Positions 1 to 8,433 are shown, counted from the stretch's first letter. The stretch: DNA of 64,000 nucleotides from Pseudomonas fluorescens (GCF_000968015.1 NZ_LACH01000017.1:1-64000), one strand, 5' to 3'. Translations and numbers: made by a program. The notes: a model not told the origin generated them from the letters alone.

Positions 1-21
1 CGGCGTTCCGACGATAGGGCC
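1..21. repeat. REP arm cut by the window edge, left of rsmE
   Basis: These 21 bases are the exact reverse complement of 776-796. They look like the outer tail of a REP element of the type that runs from GTGGGAGCGAGC through GGGCGGCG to CCGACGAT; a more complete copy lies at 58044-58086. The rest of the element lies outside the window. Confidence 0.75.
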
Positions 22-55
22 GCCAAAATCTGCACACATTTTACAGAGACCCCCG

Positions 56-775
56 ATGAGACTGTCCCGCTTCTTTATCGACGCCCCCTTGAGCACTGGC
101 GAACACGAGTTGCCCGAGGCCCAGGCCCATTACATCAGCCGCGTTTTGCGCATGGCCGAAGGTGATGCGCTGCAACTGTTCGACGGTTCGGGCCATGAGT
201 TTCGCGCCACGCTGGTGGAGGTCGGCAAGAAGCGCGTCGTCGTGCAGATCGATGAAAGCTTCGTCGGGCAGATTGAGTCGCCATTGTCGATCCATCTCGG
301 CCAGGGCTTGTCCCGCGGCGAGCGGATGGATTGGGCGATTCAGAAAGCCACCGAACTGGGTGTCACTGAAATCACCCCGATCTTCAGCGACCGCTGTGAA
401 GTCCGACTCAAGGACGAACGCGCCGACAAACGCCTGATGCACTGGCGCCAGGTGGCGATCAGCGCGTGCGAGCAATGCGGGCGTTCACGGGTGCCGGTGA
501 TTCATCCGCCGCTGCTGCTGGCGGACTGGTTGAAGCAGACCCAGGCAGAATTGAAGTTGGTGCTGCATCCGGTGGCCGAACCCTTGGTGAGCCATGCGAA
601 ACCGGCGACGCTGGCGTTTTTGATCGGCCCGGAAGGCGGGTTGTCCGATGCTGAGGTGGATCAGGCCAAGAGTACCGGGTTCCATGCTGCTCGACTTGGG
701 CCTCGGGTGTTGCGGACAGAGACCGCGCCGGTAGTTGCGCTTGCGGTTGCCCAACAGTTGTGGGGTGACTTCTAG
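56..775 (+). CDS. rsmE: 16S rRNA (uracil-1498-N3)-methyltransferase RsmE
   Basis: A 239-residue protein, normal length for the family. RsmE methylates N3 of U1498 in the 16S rRNA of the 30S subunit using S-adenosylmethionine. The N-terminal PUA-like part (about residues 1-70, opening MRLSRFFIDAPL) is followed by a SPOUT fold. The SPOUT signatures are visible late in the protein: FLIGPEGGLSDAE at about 188-200 and LGPRVLRTETAPVVAL at about 214-229, which form the knotted cofactor site. The ATG at 56 gives the expected N-terminus. The gene stands alone between two inverted REP arms; in P. aeruginosa it likewise lies near the chp genes. Confidence 0.96.
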   Translation: MRLSRFFIDAPLSTGEHELPEAQAHYISRVLRMAEGDALQLFDGSGHEFRATLVEVGKKRVVVQIDESFVGQIESPLSIHLGQGLSRGERMDWAIQKATELGVTEITPIFSDRCEVRLKDERADKRLMHWRQVAISACEQCGRSRVPVIHPPLLLADWLKQTQAELKLVLHPVAEPLVSHAKPATLAFLIGPEGGLSDAEVDQAKSTGFHAARLGPRVLRTETAPVVALAVAQQLWGDF

Positions 776-855
776 GGCCCTATCGTCGGAACGCCGCCCG
801 GAGCAAGCTCGCTCCCACAGGGGTATGCATTCCAAAGTGGGAGCGTGCAAGGATC
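776..855. repeat. REP element downstream of rsmE
   Basis: Bases 776-796 are a perfect inverted copy of 1-21. They are followed by GGAGCAAGCTCGCTCCCAC and, after a short loop, by a partial opposite arm (GTGGGAGCGTGC), so the segment can form a hairpin. It separates the convergent rsmE and binding-protein genes and may shield their 3' ends. Confidence 0.8.
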
Positions 856-864
856 AAGAGGAGA

Positions 865-1767
865 TTACTGCACCGGATCACTCACCGGTTTGGCGATGAT
901 TGCCTTCAGTTCGCTGGTCATCGGAAATTCCAGGTTCAGGCCTTTGGGCGGAATCGGTTGCTGGAACCAGCGCTGGTAGATGCCATTGATCTCGCCCGAG
1001 CTGTACAGATCGGCGAGGGTCGAGTTCACCAACTGAAGAAACTGCGGATCATCCTTGCGCACCATGCAGCTGTAGATTTCCCGCGACTGCTCCTCACCCA
1101 CCACAACCCAGTTATGCGGATCGCGGGCCTTGGCGCGTTCGCCGTAAAGCAGCGCGTCATCCATATAGAACGCCGCTGCCCGACCTGACTGCAACATCTG
1201 GAACGCTTCGCCGTGGTCCTTGGCGCTGATCACGAACATATCGATCTTGTGATCGATGTTGTAGCTCTTCAGAAACCGTTCGTTGGTGGTGCCCGCGGTG
1301 GTCACGACGTTCTTGCCACGCAGGTCGGCGAAGCTTTTGATGCCACTGTCCTTCGCCGTGAGCAACTGCCCCTTCACGTAGATAAACCCGTAAGAAAACG
1401 CCACTTGCTGCATGCGCTCGGCGGTCACGCCGGTGGAGCCGCACTCAAGGTCGACCGTGCCGTTCTGCACCAGCGGAATGCGCGTTTGCGAGGTCACCAG
1501 GTTGTACTTCACCTGCAGGTCCGGCAGCTCGAGCTTTTGCTTGATGCGCTCGACAATCTTGCTCGCCAGGTCCACCGAATAGCCCATCGGCTGCCCCGTG
1601 TGATCACCCACGTAGGAGAACGGCACCGACGCGTCGCGATAGCCCAGGGTGATGCTCTTGGCATTGGCAACCTTGTTCAGCGTGCCGGTCAGTGGCGCTT
1701 CGTTGGCCTGGACCTGACTGGCGAGCAGCAGACCGAGGGTGCAGCCGATCAACGTGATTTTTTGCAT
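865..1767 (-). CDS. Family 3 amino-acid ABC transporter substrate-binding protein (GltI-like)
   Basis: A 300-residue periplasmic binding protein. Residues 1-21 form a signal peptide ending SQVQA. The mature protein has the family 3 signatures: an early segment SITLGYRDASVPFSY, YSVDLASKIVERIK at about 84-97, and QNGTVDLECGSTGVTAERM at about 122-140, a pattern found in glutamate/aspartate binders such as GltI. A GGAG ribosome binding site precedes the ATG. It is the last gene of an apparent dadA-ridA-binding protein operon (27-base gap after ridA). No permease or ATPase gene is near, so it must use a transporter encoded elsewhere or act as a sensor. Ligand specificity is not readable; the neighbours suggest an amino acid. 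Confidence 0.88.
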   Translation of the reverse strand: MQKITLIGCTLGLLLASQVQANEAPLTGTLNKVANAKSITLGYRDASVPFSYVGDHTGQPMGYSVDLASKIVERIKQKLELPDLQVKYNLVTSQTRIPLVQNGTVDLECGSTGVTAERMQQVAFSYGFIYVKGQLLTAKDSGIKSFADLRGKNVVTTAGTTNERFLKSYNIDHKIDMFVISAKDHGEAFQMLQSGRAAAFYMDDALLYGERAKARDPHNWVVVGEEQSREIYSCMVRKDDPQFLQLVNSTLADLYSSGEINGIYQRWFQQPIPPKGLNLEFPMTSELKAIIAKPVSDPVQ

Positions 1768-1794
1768 TGTTATTCTCCGTTGTGGGTCAGTTGA

Positions 1795-2145
1795 TTAGCG
1801 GCGGGCGGCGATCACGGTGATTTCCACCAGCACCTCTGGACGGGCCAGTTGCGCCTGCAAGGTGGTGCGGGTCGGTGCTTTGCCCGGTGACAGCCACTGC
1901 GACCACACCTCGTTCATGGCGGCAAAGTCGCGGCCAATGTCGTTCAGGTAAATGGTCGCGTTGAGCAGATGATCCTTGTCGCTGCCAGCTTCGGCCAACA
2001 ACGCATCGATCTTCGCCAGCACTTCGGCGGTCTGGCCGGTGACGTCGGTGCTATCACCCGGAACCTGTCCCGAGAGAAACACCAGATCGCCAAAGGTCAC
2101 CGCGCCAGAGAGACGACTGTTGCTGTTGATTCGGTTGATGTTCAT
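1795..2145 (-). CDS. RidA family enamine/imine deaminase
   Basis: A 116-residue protein with the compact RidA/YjgF fold. RidA proteins hydrolyse reactive 2-imino or 2-enamino acids, released by PLP enzymes and amino acid oxidases, to the keto acid and ammonia. Family landmarks are FGDLVFLSGQVPGD at about 18-31, LLNATIYLNDIGRDFAAMNEVW at about 61-82 and a late RPEVLVEITVIAA. The arginine of ARPEVLVEI matches the position that binds the substrate carboxylate in RidA. It starts 18 bases after the dadA-like gene with AAGGA as ribosome binding site, so it probably clears the imino product of that oxidase. Which RidA subgroup it belongs to is not certain. Confidence 0.9.
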   Translation of the reverse strand: MNINRINSNSRLSGAVTFGDLVFLSGQVPGDSTDVTGQTAEVLAKIDALLAEAGSDKDHLLNATIYLNDIGRDFAAMNEVWSQWLSPGKAPTRTTLQAQLARPEVLVEITVIAARR

Positions 2146-2163
2146 CGGTTTTTCCTTTTCAAG

Positions 2164-3405
2164 TCAGGCGACGCGGGGGGCGAGGCCCTGCATTTCAATT
2201 GAAGGTGCGCGCCGGGCGATCAACTCGCTGAGCAACCGGGCGCTGCCACAAGCCAGGGTAAAACCCAGGGCGCCATGGCCGAGGTTGAGCCAGAGATTGC
2301 GGTACGCCGTGGCCCCGATCAACGGCACGCCGCTGGGGGTGGCCGGGCGCATGCCGGCCCATTCGATGGCGGCGTCGTAATCGCCGGCATTGGGCAAGGT
2401 TTCCTGTGCCTGGCGTTTGATCAGCGCCAGCCGTTTGGGGTCGATCGCCGGGTCGAAACCGACAATGTCGACCATCGCTGCCACGCGCAGCTGTTCACCG
2501 ATGCGGGCGTAAACGATCTTGCGGTTGTAATCGGTGATGCTCAGTTCTGGCGCACGATGTTCGGCGCGGATCGGCAAGGTCAGGCTGTAGCCCTTGAGCG
2601 GATACAGCGGCAGGTTCATGCCCGGCAGCGCCAGCGCCGGACTGCGATGACCGGCGGCAATCACCAGTTGTTCGACCGGCAGCACCTGCGAACCCATTTC
2701 GACGGCCTGCACCGCGCCGTCCGCGTGGCGAATGCCGGTGACCTCGCGGCCGAGCAAAAACTCGCAACGCCCCGACGCCCGGAGTCGAGCCAGCAGTTTC
2801 TGGCAAAAAGCATGGCAATCGGCGACCTCCTCGTCAGGCGTATAAATCGCGCCCACAAACGGCGCCTCGGCGAGTGCAGGCTCCAGCTGCGCGCATTCGG
2901 CCCGCGACAGAACGTGCTGCTGTTGCGGATCGGCCAAGCCATGGCGAGCATGCTCAAAACTCGCGGGTTCACGAAACGTCACCAGTTTGCCGTTGCGCCG
3001 CCAGTCGAAACCATCGAGGCGGTCTTCTTCGCGCCAGCCTTGCAGCGTGGCCTGGCTCAGCAGCGCCAGACGCAGCAGGTGCGCGCCGTTGCGCTGATTC
3101 ACCGAACGGCGGCAGGCCGCCAGGAAGGACGCCATCCAGCGCCATTGCGCCGGGTCCAGACGCGGGCGCAGCTTCAACGGCGAGTCACCGCGCAACATCC
3201 AGCCAAGCGCCTGCAACGGTACGCCGGCATCGGCCAGCGGCGCGACGTAACGGTAGGACAACTGGCCGCCGTTGGCGAAACTGGTCTCGCTGCCCAACGA
3301 ATCCCGGGCCTCGATCAGCGTTACGTCGATGCCGTCGCGAACCAGTGCGTAAGCCGTCGTCAGCCCGATGACGCCGCCACCGATAATGCAAACCCGCTGA
3401 GCCAT
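2164..3405 (-). CDS. FAD-dependent D-amino acid dehydrogenase (DadA-like)
   Basis: A 413-residue flavoprotein of the DAO/DadA family, which oxidises D-amino acids to imino acids and passes electrons to the respiratory chain. The ADP-binding GGGVIG with the following beta strand (VCIIGGGVIGLTTAYAL, ending at the acidic residue of LIEA) fills residues 5-37. The DadA signature SFANGGQLSYRYVAPLADAG is at about 42-61, and the C-terminal FAD contact LWLNLGHGALGFTLACGSA is at about 371-389. It is the first gene of the operon with ridA and a binding protein, and is divergent from a LysR gene. This is not necessarily the main alanine dadA, which usually sits beside dadX and lrp; neither is here. Confidence 0.88.
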   Translation of the reverse strand: MAQRVCIIGGGVIGLTTAYALVRDGIDVTLIEARDSLGSETSFANGGQLSYRYVAPLADAGVPLQALGWMLRGDSPLKLRPRLDPAQWRWMASFLAACRRSVNQRNGAHLLRLALLSQATLQGWREEDRLDGFDWRRNGKLVTFREPASFEHARHGLADPQQQHVLSRAECAQLEPALAEAPFVGAIYTPDEEVADCHAFCQKLLARLRASGRCEFLLGREVTGIRHADGAVQAVEMGSQVLPVEQLVIAAGHRSPALALPGMNLPLYPLKGYSLTLPIRAEHRAPELSITDYNRKIVYARIGEQLRVAAMVDIVGFDPAIDPKRLALIKRQAQETLPNAGDYDAAIEWAGMRPATPSGVPLIGATAYRNLWLNLGHGALGFTLACGSARLLSELIARRAPSIEMQGLAPRVA

Positions 3406-3486
3406 GTCTGTCCTTAACCGTTGTTGAAACAGGCTTCAGGTTAGGACCAGGTGACAGGCGTTGAACAATGCTTAAAGATGCCTGAC

Positions 3487-3505
3487 CCATAAACAAAGGT
3501 TATGG
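3487..3505. promoter_or_regulatory. Candidate LysR operator between dadA-like gene and its regulator
   Basis: CCATAA and TTATGG form a perfect inverted repeat with a 7-base spacer, giving the T-N11-A pattern of LysR-type binding sites. It lies 7 bases before the regulator's ATG and about 80 bases upstream of the dadA-like start, a place that suits autorepression and control of the divergent operon. Confidence 0.5.
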
Positions 3506-3512
3506 ACTTGCC

Positions 3513-4421
3513 ATGCGACTGCGACACATCGAGATTTTCCAGGCCATTCGCCAGACCGGTTCGGTCAGTGGCGCCGCACAGTTGCTGCACGTGTCGCAGC
3601 CGGCGGTAAGCAAAGTGCTGCAACACGCCGAACAGCAACTGGGCTTCCCGTTGTTCCTGCGGGTGCGCGGTAAATTGCAGGCCACGCCCGAAGCGCTGGA
3701 ACTTGAGCGTGAAGTCGACAAGGTCACCGAAAGCCTGCAAGGCGTGCGACGTCTGGCCCAGAGCCTGCGGCGCGAGCCGGGTCGCAGCGTACGGATCGGC
3801 GCGATCCCGGCGCTGGCCCTGTCACTGCTGCCGCCGGCCATCAACGAGTGGACGCAACACTACCCGGACATCATCTGCGAACTGTCCAGCGCCCACAGCC
3901 GTGAGCTGATGCAGAATTTGTTGATGCGCGAAGTGGATGTCGCCCTGACCTTGCAGCCGCCGGATCATCCGGGCCTGAAGGCGCAAGCCCTGGCCTGCGG
4001 GGTTTTGGTGGCGCTGGCGCCGTTGGGTTATTGGGCCGACGACGCCCTGGGTCAACCGTTGCCGTTGAGCGAACTGGCCGGCGCGCCGCTGATCGGCCTG
4101 TCCAGCGCCGACCCGCTGGCAGCCAGGCTCGACAGCTACCTTGAGGCGGTCGATCCGCCGCCACGGGTTCGCATCGCTGTGCAGACCTATTCGCTGGCGC
4201 GGGCGATGGTTGAATCCGGTGCAGGACTGGCGGTGATTGATCCGTTTACCGCACTCGGCGCATCCCCCGCGGCCACGGCGATTCGACCTCTGGCACCCGC
4301 ACTACCGATCACCCTATACGCAGTGACCCGCGCCGACGAACCGCCACCCCACACCTTGAGCGACTTGTTGCAGGTGTTCAGCCGACGGGCGCAGGCGCAA
4401 CTGGATCGCTTGATCCCTTAG
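3513..4421 (+). CDS. LysR-type transcriptional regulator
   Basis: A 302-residue LysR protein. The winged helix-turn-helix is at residues 1-62 (RHIEIFQAIRQTGSVSGAAQLLHVSQPAVSKVLQHAEQ, read in parts). The effector domain starts near 90, with a conserved VRIGAIPALALSLLPPAI strand-helix segment. The gene is divergent from the dadA-ridA-binding protein operon with 107 bases between them, and a palindrome (3487-3505) sits in that gap, so the likely role is control of this operon in response to an amino acid or its keto acid. The effector itself cannot be inferred. The start at 3513 gives the usual LysR N-terminus. Confidence 0.9.
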   Translation: MRLRHIEIFQAIRQTGSVSGAAQLLHVSQPAVSKVLQHAEQQLGFPLFLRVRGKLQATPEALELEREVDKVTESLQGVRRLAQSLRREPGRSVRIGAIPALALSLLPPAINEWTQHYPDIICELSSAHSRELMQNLLMREVDVALTLQPPDHPGLKAQALACGVLVALAPLGYWADDALGQPLPLSELAGAPLIGLSSADPLAARLDSYLEAVDPPPRVRIAVQTYSLARAMVESGAGLAVIDPFTALGASPAATAIRPLAPALPITLYAVTRADEPPPHTLSDLLQVFSRRAQAQLDRLIP

Positions 4422-4426
4422 AGGCT

Positions 4427-5044
4427 TCAAAGGACATAAAACAGAATCGCCACGAAGTGCAGCAAACTCCCGGCGATCACGAACAGATGCCAGATCCCGT
4501 GGGCATGGCGCAAACGACTGTCCAGCGCAAAAAAGATAATACCCACGGTGTACAACACGCCGCCCGACGCCAGCCAGGCGAAACCTGTGCTGCCCAACGC
4601 CGCCAGTAACGGCTTGACTGCCACCAGCACGATCCAGCCCATCACCGCGTAAATCACGATCGACAAAATCCGCGCTTCCGAACGCGGTTTGATCTCTTGC
4701 AGGATGCCGATCAGCGCCAGCCCCCAGACAATCCCGAACAGCGTCCAGCCCCACGGCCCACGTAGCGTCACAAGACAGAACGGCGTGTAGCTGCCGGCAA
4801 TCAGCAGGTAGATCGAAAAGTGATCGACCTTCTGCATGATCGCTTTCTTGCGCCCACGCACGCTGTGGTAAACGGTCGACGCGCTGTAAAGCACCAGCAA
4901 GGTGAACCCGTAAATCGCCACGCTGACGATCTTCCATGGGCTGCCGTCCATGCTGGCGATCACCAGCATCCACACCACCCCCACCACCGCGGCCACCGCC
5001 CCGACCAGATGCGTCCAGGCGTTCAATCTTTCCCCGTGATACAT
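4427..5044 (-). CDS. Hemolysin III / TrhA family integral membrane protein
   Basis: A 205-residue, seven-helix membrane protein of the PAQR-related hemolysin III family. Family hallmarks are the opening YHGERLNAWTHLVGAVAAVVG (residues 2-22, read as two parts), the metal-binding style SASTVYHSVRGRKK at about 54-67 with KVDHFSIYLLIAGSYTPF at about 72-89, and a late RLRHAHGIWHLFVIAGSLLH. The His and Ser/Asp residues in these segments match the presumed zinc site of the family. Some members affect membrane energy or lipid homeostasis; haemolysis is not established for pseudomonads. It ends 5 bases from the stop of the upstream LysR gene, on the opposite strand. Confidence 0.88.
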   Translation of the reverse strand: MYHGERLNAWTHLVGAVAAVVGVVWMLVIASMDGSPWKIVSVAIYGFTLLVLYSASTVYHSVRGRKKAIMQKVDHFSIYLLIAGSYTPFCLVTLRGPWGWTLFGIVWGLALIGILQEIKPRSEARILSIVIYAVMGWIVLVAVKPLLAALGSTGFAWLASGGVLYTVGIIFFALDSRLRHAHGIWHLFVIAGSLLHFVAILFYVL

Positions 5045-5084
5045 GCGTTGCTCACCTCAAAATTCACTGCAACATTGCGCAAAC

Positions 5085-5187
5085 TGTAGGAGCTGTCGAG
5101 TGAAACGAGGCTGCGATCTTTTGATCTTGCTTTTAAAAAGATCAAAATCAAAAGATCGCAGCCTCGTTTCTCTCGACAGCTCCTACA
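5085..5187. repeat. Long GTAGGAGCTG-type palindrome
   Basis: Arms 5085-5125 and 5147-5187 are 41 bases each and complementary with a single mismatch. They run from TGTAGGAGCTGTCGAG to GATCTTTTGAT. The loop is A/T rich. The element fills most of the gap between the hemolysin III gene and mdcR and is of the same family as 32407-32484 and 60718-60793. Confidence 0.9.
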
Positions 5188-5247
5188 TAGTTCCAACAAA
5201 AACCCGCATGCGTGCACAATCGAGCTATTCGAATAAGAGCGACGCCC

Positions 5248-6162
5248 ATGCTGATCGATGAAGAGTTGACCCTGAAAAAACTCGAGGTGTTCCTGGCCTT
5301 CATGCGCACCGGCAACCTGGCCCGGGCCGCCGCCGAATTGCAAACCAGCAATGTCAGCGTGCACCGGGCGATCCATTCCCTGGAAAGCGCCCTGCGCTGC
5401 CCACTGTTCAAGCACGAAGGCCGCAATCTCACGCCGCTGGAAAGCGCTTATGTGCTGGAAGAACGCGCGCAGAAGCTGATTCAGGACGTGGTCGAAACCG
5501 TGCGCCTGACCCGCGAAGCGGCCGGGTTTTCCGCCGAGCGTTTCAAGCTCGGCTCGCTGTATTCGCTGACGGTGAAAACCGTGCCGCAGCTGATCATGGG
5601 CCTGAAGATCCGACGCAGCGAACTCAACATCGACCTGATCCTCGGCTCGAATTTCGACCTGCTGTACAAGCTCAAGAACATGGAAGTCGACGCGATCCTC
5701 GTGTCCCTGGACGAGAGCGTCAACGACCCGGACTGCGAGCAGATCCCGCTGTTTTCCGACGATATCTTTCTCGCCACACCGGCGGATTCAAAGTTTGCCC
5801 AACGGACCGAAGTCGACCTTGCCGAAGTGCGCGATGAGACATTCATTACGCTGACCCAGGGCTTTGCCACGCACCAGGACGGTAATCGGGTGTTCAAGCA
5901 GGCGGGGTTCGAACCGAAGGTGGCGATGCAGGTCAACGACATCTTCACCCTGCTGAGCATGGTCAGCTCGGGCGTGGGTTATGCGTTGCTGCCGGGACGG
6001 ATTGCCGCAGTGTATGAGAACAGGGTGAAGCTGATTCCGTTGCAGGAAAAGTATCGGTTGCAGCAGCACATTGGGGTGGTGTTTTTGAAGGCCAAGGAGC
6101 GGGATCCGAATCTGTTGGCGTTGTTGGCGGAGTGTCGGATGTACGCCAATCGCCAGGCCTGA
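5248..6162 (+). CDS. mdcR: LysR-type activator of malonate decarboxylase genes, MdcR
   Basis: A 304-residue LysR protein when started at the ATG at 5248; an in-frame ATG 36 bases earlier lies too far upstream for the family. The DNA-binding domain covers residues 1-65 (TLKKLEVFLAFMRTGNLARAA, then TSNVSVHRAIHSLESAL). The sequence matches MdcR-type regulators beside malonate decarboxylase loci, and the gene converges with the mdcABCDEGH-madLM operon whose last gene ends 111 bases away. The likely role is activation of that operon in the presence of malonate or a product of it. A candidate binding site lies upstream of mdcA at 13597-13611. Confidence 0.9.
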   Translation: MLIDEELTLKKLEVFLAFMRTGNLARAAAELQTSNVSVHRAIHSLESALRCPLFKHEGRNLTPLESAYVLEERAQKLIQDVVETVRLTREAAGFSAERFKLGSLYSLTVKTVPQLIMGLKIRRSELNIDLILGSNFDLLYKLKNMEVDAILVSLDESVNDPDCEQIPLFSDDIFLATPADSKFAQRTEVDLAEVRDETFITLTQGFATHQDGNRVFKQAGFEPKVAMQVNDIFTLLSMVSSGVGYALLPGRIAAVYENRVKLIPLQEKYRLQQHIGVVFLKAKERDPNLLALLAECRMYANRQA

Positions 6163-6177
6163 GACCGCAGCGCTCCT

Positions 6178-6242
6178 ATCGCGAGCAGGCTCACTCCTAC
6201 CCTGGAATGCATTCCCCTGTAGGAGTGAGCCTGCTCGCGATG
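6178..6242. repeat. REP pair (GTAGGAGTGAGCC type) between mdcR and madM
   Basis: ATCGCGAGCAGGCTCACTCC is followed after about 18 bases by its inverted copy ending GCTCGCGAT. The loop itself holds GGAATGCATTCC. It lies between two convergent transcription units and could form a hairpin in both transcripts. Confidence 0.9.
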
Positions 6243-6273
6243 GCGTCGGTACAGTCAGCGATGATCTACCGGT

Positions 6274-7038
6274 TCAGCCAACAATCCCGCGAACAATGAA
6301 GTACAGCAGCGAAGGCCCCAACAAGCACCCAAGCCCGGTGTGGAACGTCGCGGTCAACGCGCCATAAGGCACCAACCGCCGATCCGTCGCCGCCAACCCG
6401 GCCGTCACACCGCTCACCGTCCCGGCCAACCCACCAAACACCATCGCCGAGCGCGGGTTATCCAGCCCCATCCATTTCGCGGCCATTGGCGTGCCGACCA
6501 TCACAAAAATCGCCTTGATCAACCCGGTGGCAATCGACAACGCCACCACATCGGAACTCGCGCCAATCGCCGCCCCGGTCACTGGCCCGACGATATAAGT
6601 CACCGCGCCCGCGCCGATGGTGGTCATGCTGATCGCATCGCGATAACCGAACGCCCAGGCCATGCTTGCGCCGACAATGAATGGCAGGATCGTGCCCAGC
6701 AGCAGCGCGATCACGCCAATCAACCCAGCCTTCTTCGCTTCGGTGGCTTGCACTTCAAACGCCGTGGCGACAATGGCAAAGTCCCGCAGCATGGCGCCGC
6801 CCATCAACCCGATGCCGGAGAACAGCGACAAGTCCGCCAGACCTTTTTGCCCGCCGGTCATGGTGCCGCCGACCCACGCCAACACCAGCCCGATGACAAT
6901 CGCAATCGCCGAGCCGTGAATCCGTCCGTACGTCAGGCGCTTGGACAGAACCACTGACACCCACATAATCACGCCGACGAATGCGAACGCCGTGACCAGA
7001 CCGTTATGTTCCAGGCCTTTCTCGATGAGATCCCACAT
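6274..7038 (-). CDS. madM: Malonate transporter subunit MadM
   Basis: A 254-residue protein made almost entirely of hydrophobic helices, matching MadM, the larger subunit of the MadLM malonate carrier. The start MWDLIEKGLEHNGLVTAFAFVG and a central glycine-rich stretch (GAGAVTYIVGPVTGAAIGAS at about 145-164) are typical. MadL and MadM together import malonate, probably with cations, to feed the decarboxylase encoded upstream. It starts one base after the madL stop and is the last gene of the operon; a REP pair lies beyond it. Confidence 0.93.
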   Translation of the reverse strand: MWDLIEKGLEHNGLVTAFAFVGVIMWVSVVLSKRLTYGRIHGSAIAIVIGLVLAWVGGTMTGGQKGLADLSLFSGIGLMGGAMLRDFAIVATAFEVQATEAKKAGLIGVIALLLGTILPFIVGASMAWAFGYRDAISMTTIGAGAVTYIVGPVTGAAIGASSDVVALSIATGLIKAIFVMVGTPMAAKWMGLDNPRSAMVFGGLAGTVSGVTAGLAATDRRLVPYGALTATFHTGLGCLLGPSLLYFIVRGIVG

Positions 7039-7039
7039 A

Positions 7040-7456
7040 TCAGCGACCTCCTACTGGTGTGCCGACCGGCGTTATGTCCGCCGGTTCATCGGGCAACGGT
7101 TCGCCTTTGTGAGTCCGGCTGATCAGGGCAATGGTACAGCCGCAGATCACTACCGAACCGATCGCCGCCAGCACTGCCACCGGGCCACCGTGCAGGGCGG
7201 TGACGACGTTCTGTTGCGCGGCCATTGCGACCACGACGGGAATGTACATGGCGCCCCAGAAACCGACGCCCATCTCGCAATCCTTGGTCATGCCGCCGTG
7301 TTTATGCATCCACAAACGTGCGCAAATCAACAGGATCATCGCGATCCCGACACCGCCAACGTTGGATTTCACGCCCAGCAACACGCCGAGCATGTCCCCC
7401 ACGATCACCCCTGCCAGCGTACAAATCGCCAACAGCGCCACACCGTAAATAATCAT
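7040..7456 (-). CDS. madL: Malonate transporter subunit MadL
   Basis: A 138-residue membrane protein, the small partner of MadM. I place the start at the ATG at 7456, which gives MIIYGVALLAICTLAGVIVG and has a GAGG site 8 bases upstream. The TTG at 7471 overlaps that site and is less likely. Hydrophobic helices follow, with CEMGVGFWGAMYIPVVVAMA near residue 81-100. It lies 65 bases after mdcH and one base before madM. Confidence 0.92.
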   Translation of the reverse strand: MIIYGVALLAICTLAGVIVGDMLGVLLGVKSNVGGVGIAMILLICARLWMHKHGGMTKDCEMGVGFWGAMYIPVVVAMAAQQNVVTALHGGPVAVLAAIGSVVICGCTIALISRTHKGEPLPDEPADITPVGTPVGGR

Positions 7457-7521
7457 TGTTGTTGTCCTCAAAGTGCATCGTCGAATGTTGTTTTTGTTGT
7501 TCGAAGGCCTGAGTCGGTGTT

Positions 7522-8433
7522 CTAGGGTTGGTGGCTTCCCTCCTCACGCAACAGCGCCTGCAAGGTATCGAGCCGCGCACTGTCGAAGGCAATCACGGTG
7601 CCCTGCTCGAACACCCGGCGCGCCAGCCCGGTCAGCACCGCACCGGGCGGCAGTTCGATCTGTAGACGTACGCCGCGCTCGTAAGCGCTTTGTACCGTGC
7701 CGCGCCAATCCACCACGCGGCACATGTTGAACGCCAGGTCGTCGCGCAAGGCTTCAGTGTTGATAACGGGCCGGGCGCGACTGCCGCTCAGGTAGCCCAG
7801 CGTCGGCGTTTTCAGCTGCACCTTGGCGAAGGCTTCGGCCAGGGTTTTCGCCGGTGCTTCCAGCAGCGGACAGTGGGACGGCACGCTGACGGCCAGACGT
7901 TTGGCCAGACCTGCACCGCGACTTTTCGCCAACTCGGCGACGGCTTTCATCGCGCCATCGCTGCCGGCAATCACCACCTGGTTATCGGCGTTGATGTTGG
8001 CCAGGTAAACCGGTGTTGCGTCGCTGTGAACTTGCGCCAGCAACTCTTCCACCCTGGTCAAGTCCAGACCGATGATCGCGGTCATGCCATAGCCTTGTGG
8101 ATATGCCTGTTGCATCAGCTCACCGCGCAGGCTCACCAGATGCAACGCATCGCTGAAGCTCAAGGCGCCGGCGACCACCGCTGCCGGGTAGGCGCCGATG
8201 GAAAGCCCGGCCACGTAATCCGCCGCCCACCGCAACTGGCGTGAAGCCGCGACGCCGGCAATCAGCAAGCAAAGCTGAACAGCCCTTGTCGACGTCAACG
8301 ACTCGGCAGAATCCAGCAGCAATGTATCTTCGCCGAGCACTTCACTCGCCTCGGTCACTGTTTCCCGAGGCAAACGATGGAGCATGCCCGGCTGCTGCGC
8401 GCCCTGGCCGGGGAACACCAGCAAACTGCTCAC
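7522..8433 (-). CDS. mdcH: Malonate decarboxylase epsilon subunit, malonyl-CoA:ACP transacylase MdcH
   Basis: A 303-residue acyltransferase of the FabD type. It loads malonyl groups from malonyl-CoA onto the MdcC carrier and so starts the decarboxylase cycle. The opening LLVFPGQGAQQPGM contains the GQGAQ motif; the nucleophile elbow GLSIGAYPAAVVAG (Ser at about residue 92) and a later VSVPSHCPLLEAP with the catalytic-type His at about 195 are visible. The ATG overlaps the mdcG stop by four bases. Confidence 0.94.
   Translation of the reverse strand: MSSLLVFPGQGAQQPGMLHRLPRETVTEASEVLGEDTLLLDSAESLTSTRAVQLCLLIAGVAASRQLRWAADYVAGLSIGAYPAAVVAGALSFSDALHLVSLRGELMQQAYPQGYGMTAIIGLDLTRVEELLAQVHSDATPVYLANINADNQVVIAGSDGAMKAVAELAKSRGAGLAKRLAVSVPSHCPLLEAPAKTLAEAFAKVQLKTPTLGYLSGSRARPVINTEALRDDLAFNMCRVVDWRGTVQSAYERGVRLQIELPPGAVLTGLARRVFEQGTVIAFDSARLDTLQALLREEGSHQP

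Noticed and set aside
2275..3417. A 380-codon plus-strand frame opposite the dadA-like gene
   Set aside because: Antisense shadow; the minus-strand protein has full flavoprotein motifs.
4427..5044. Naming the hemolysin III gene as a virulence haemolysin
   Set aside because: The family name is historical; the sequence only supports a PAQR-like membrane protein.
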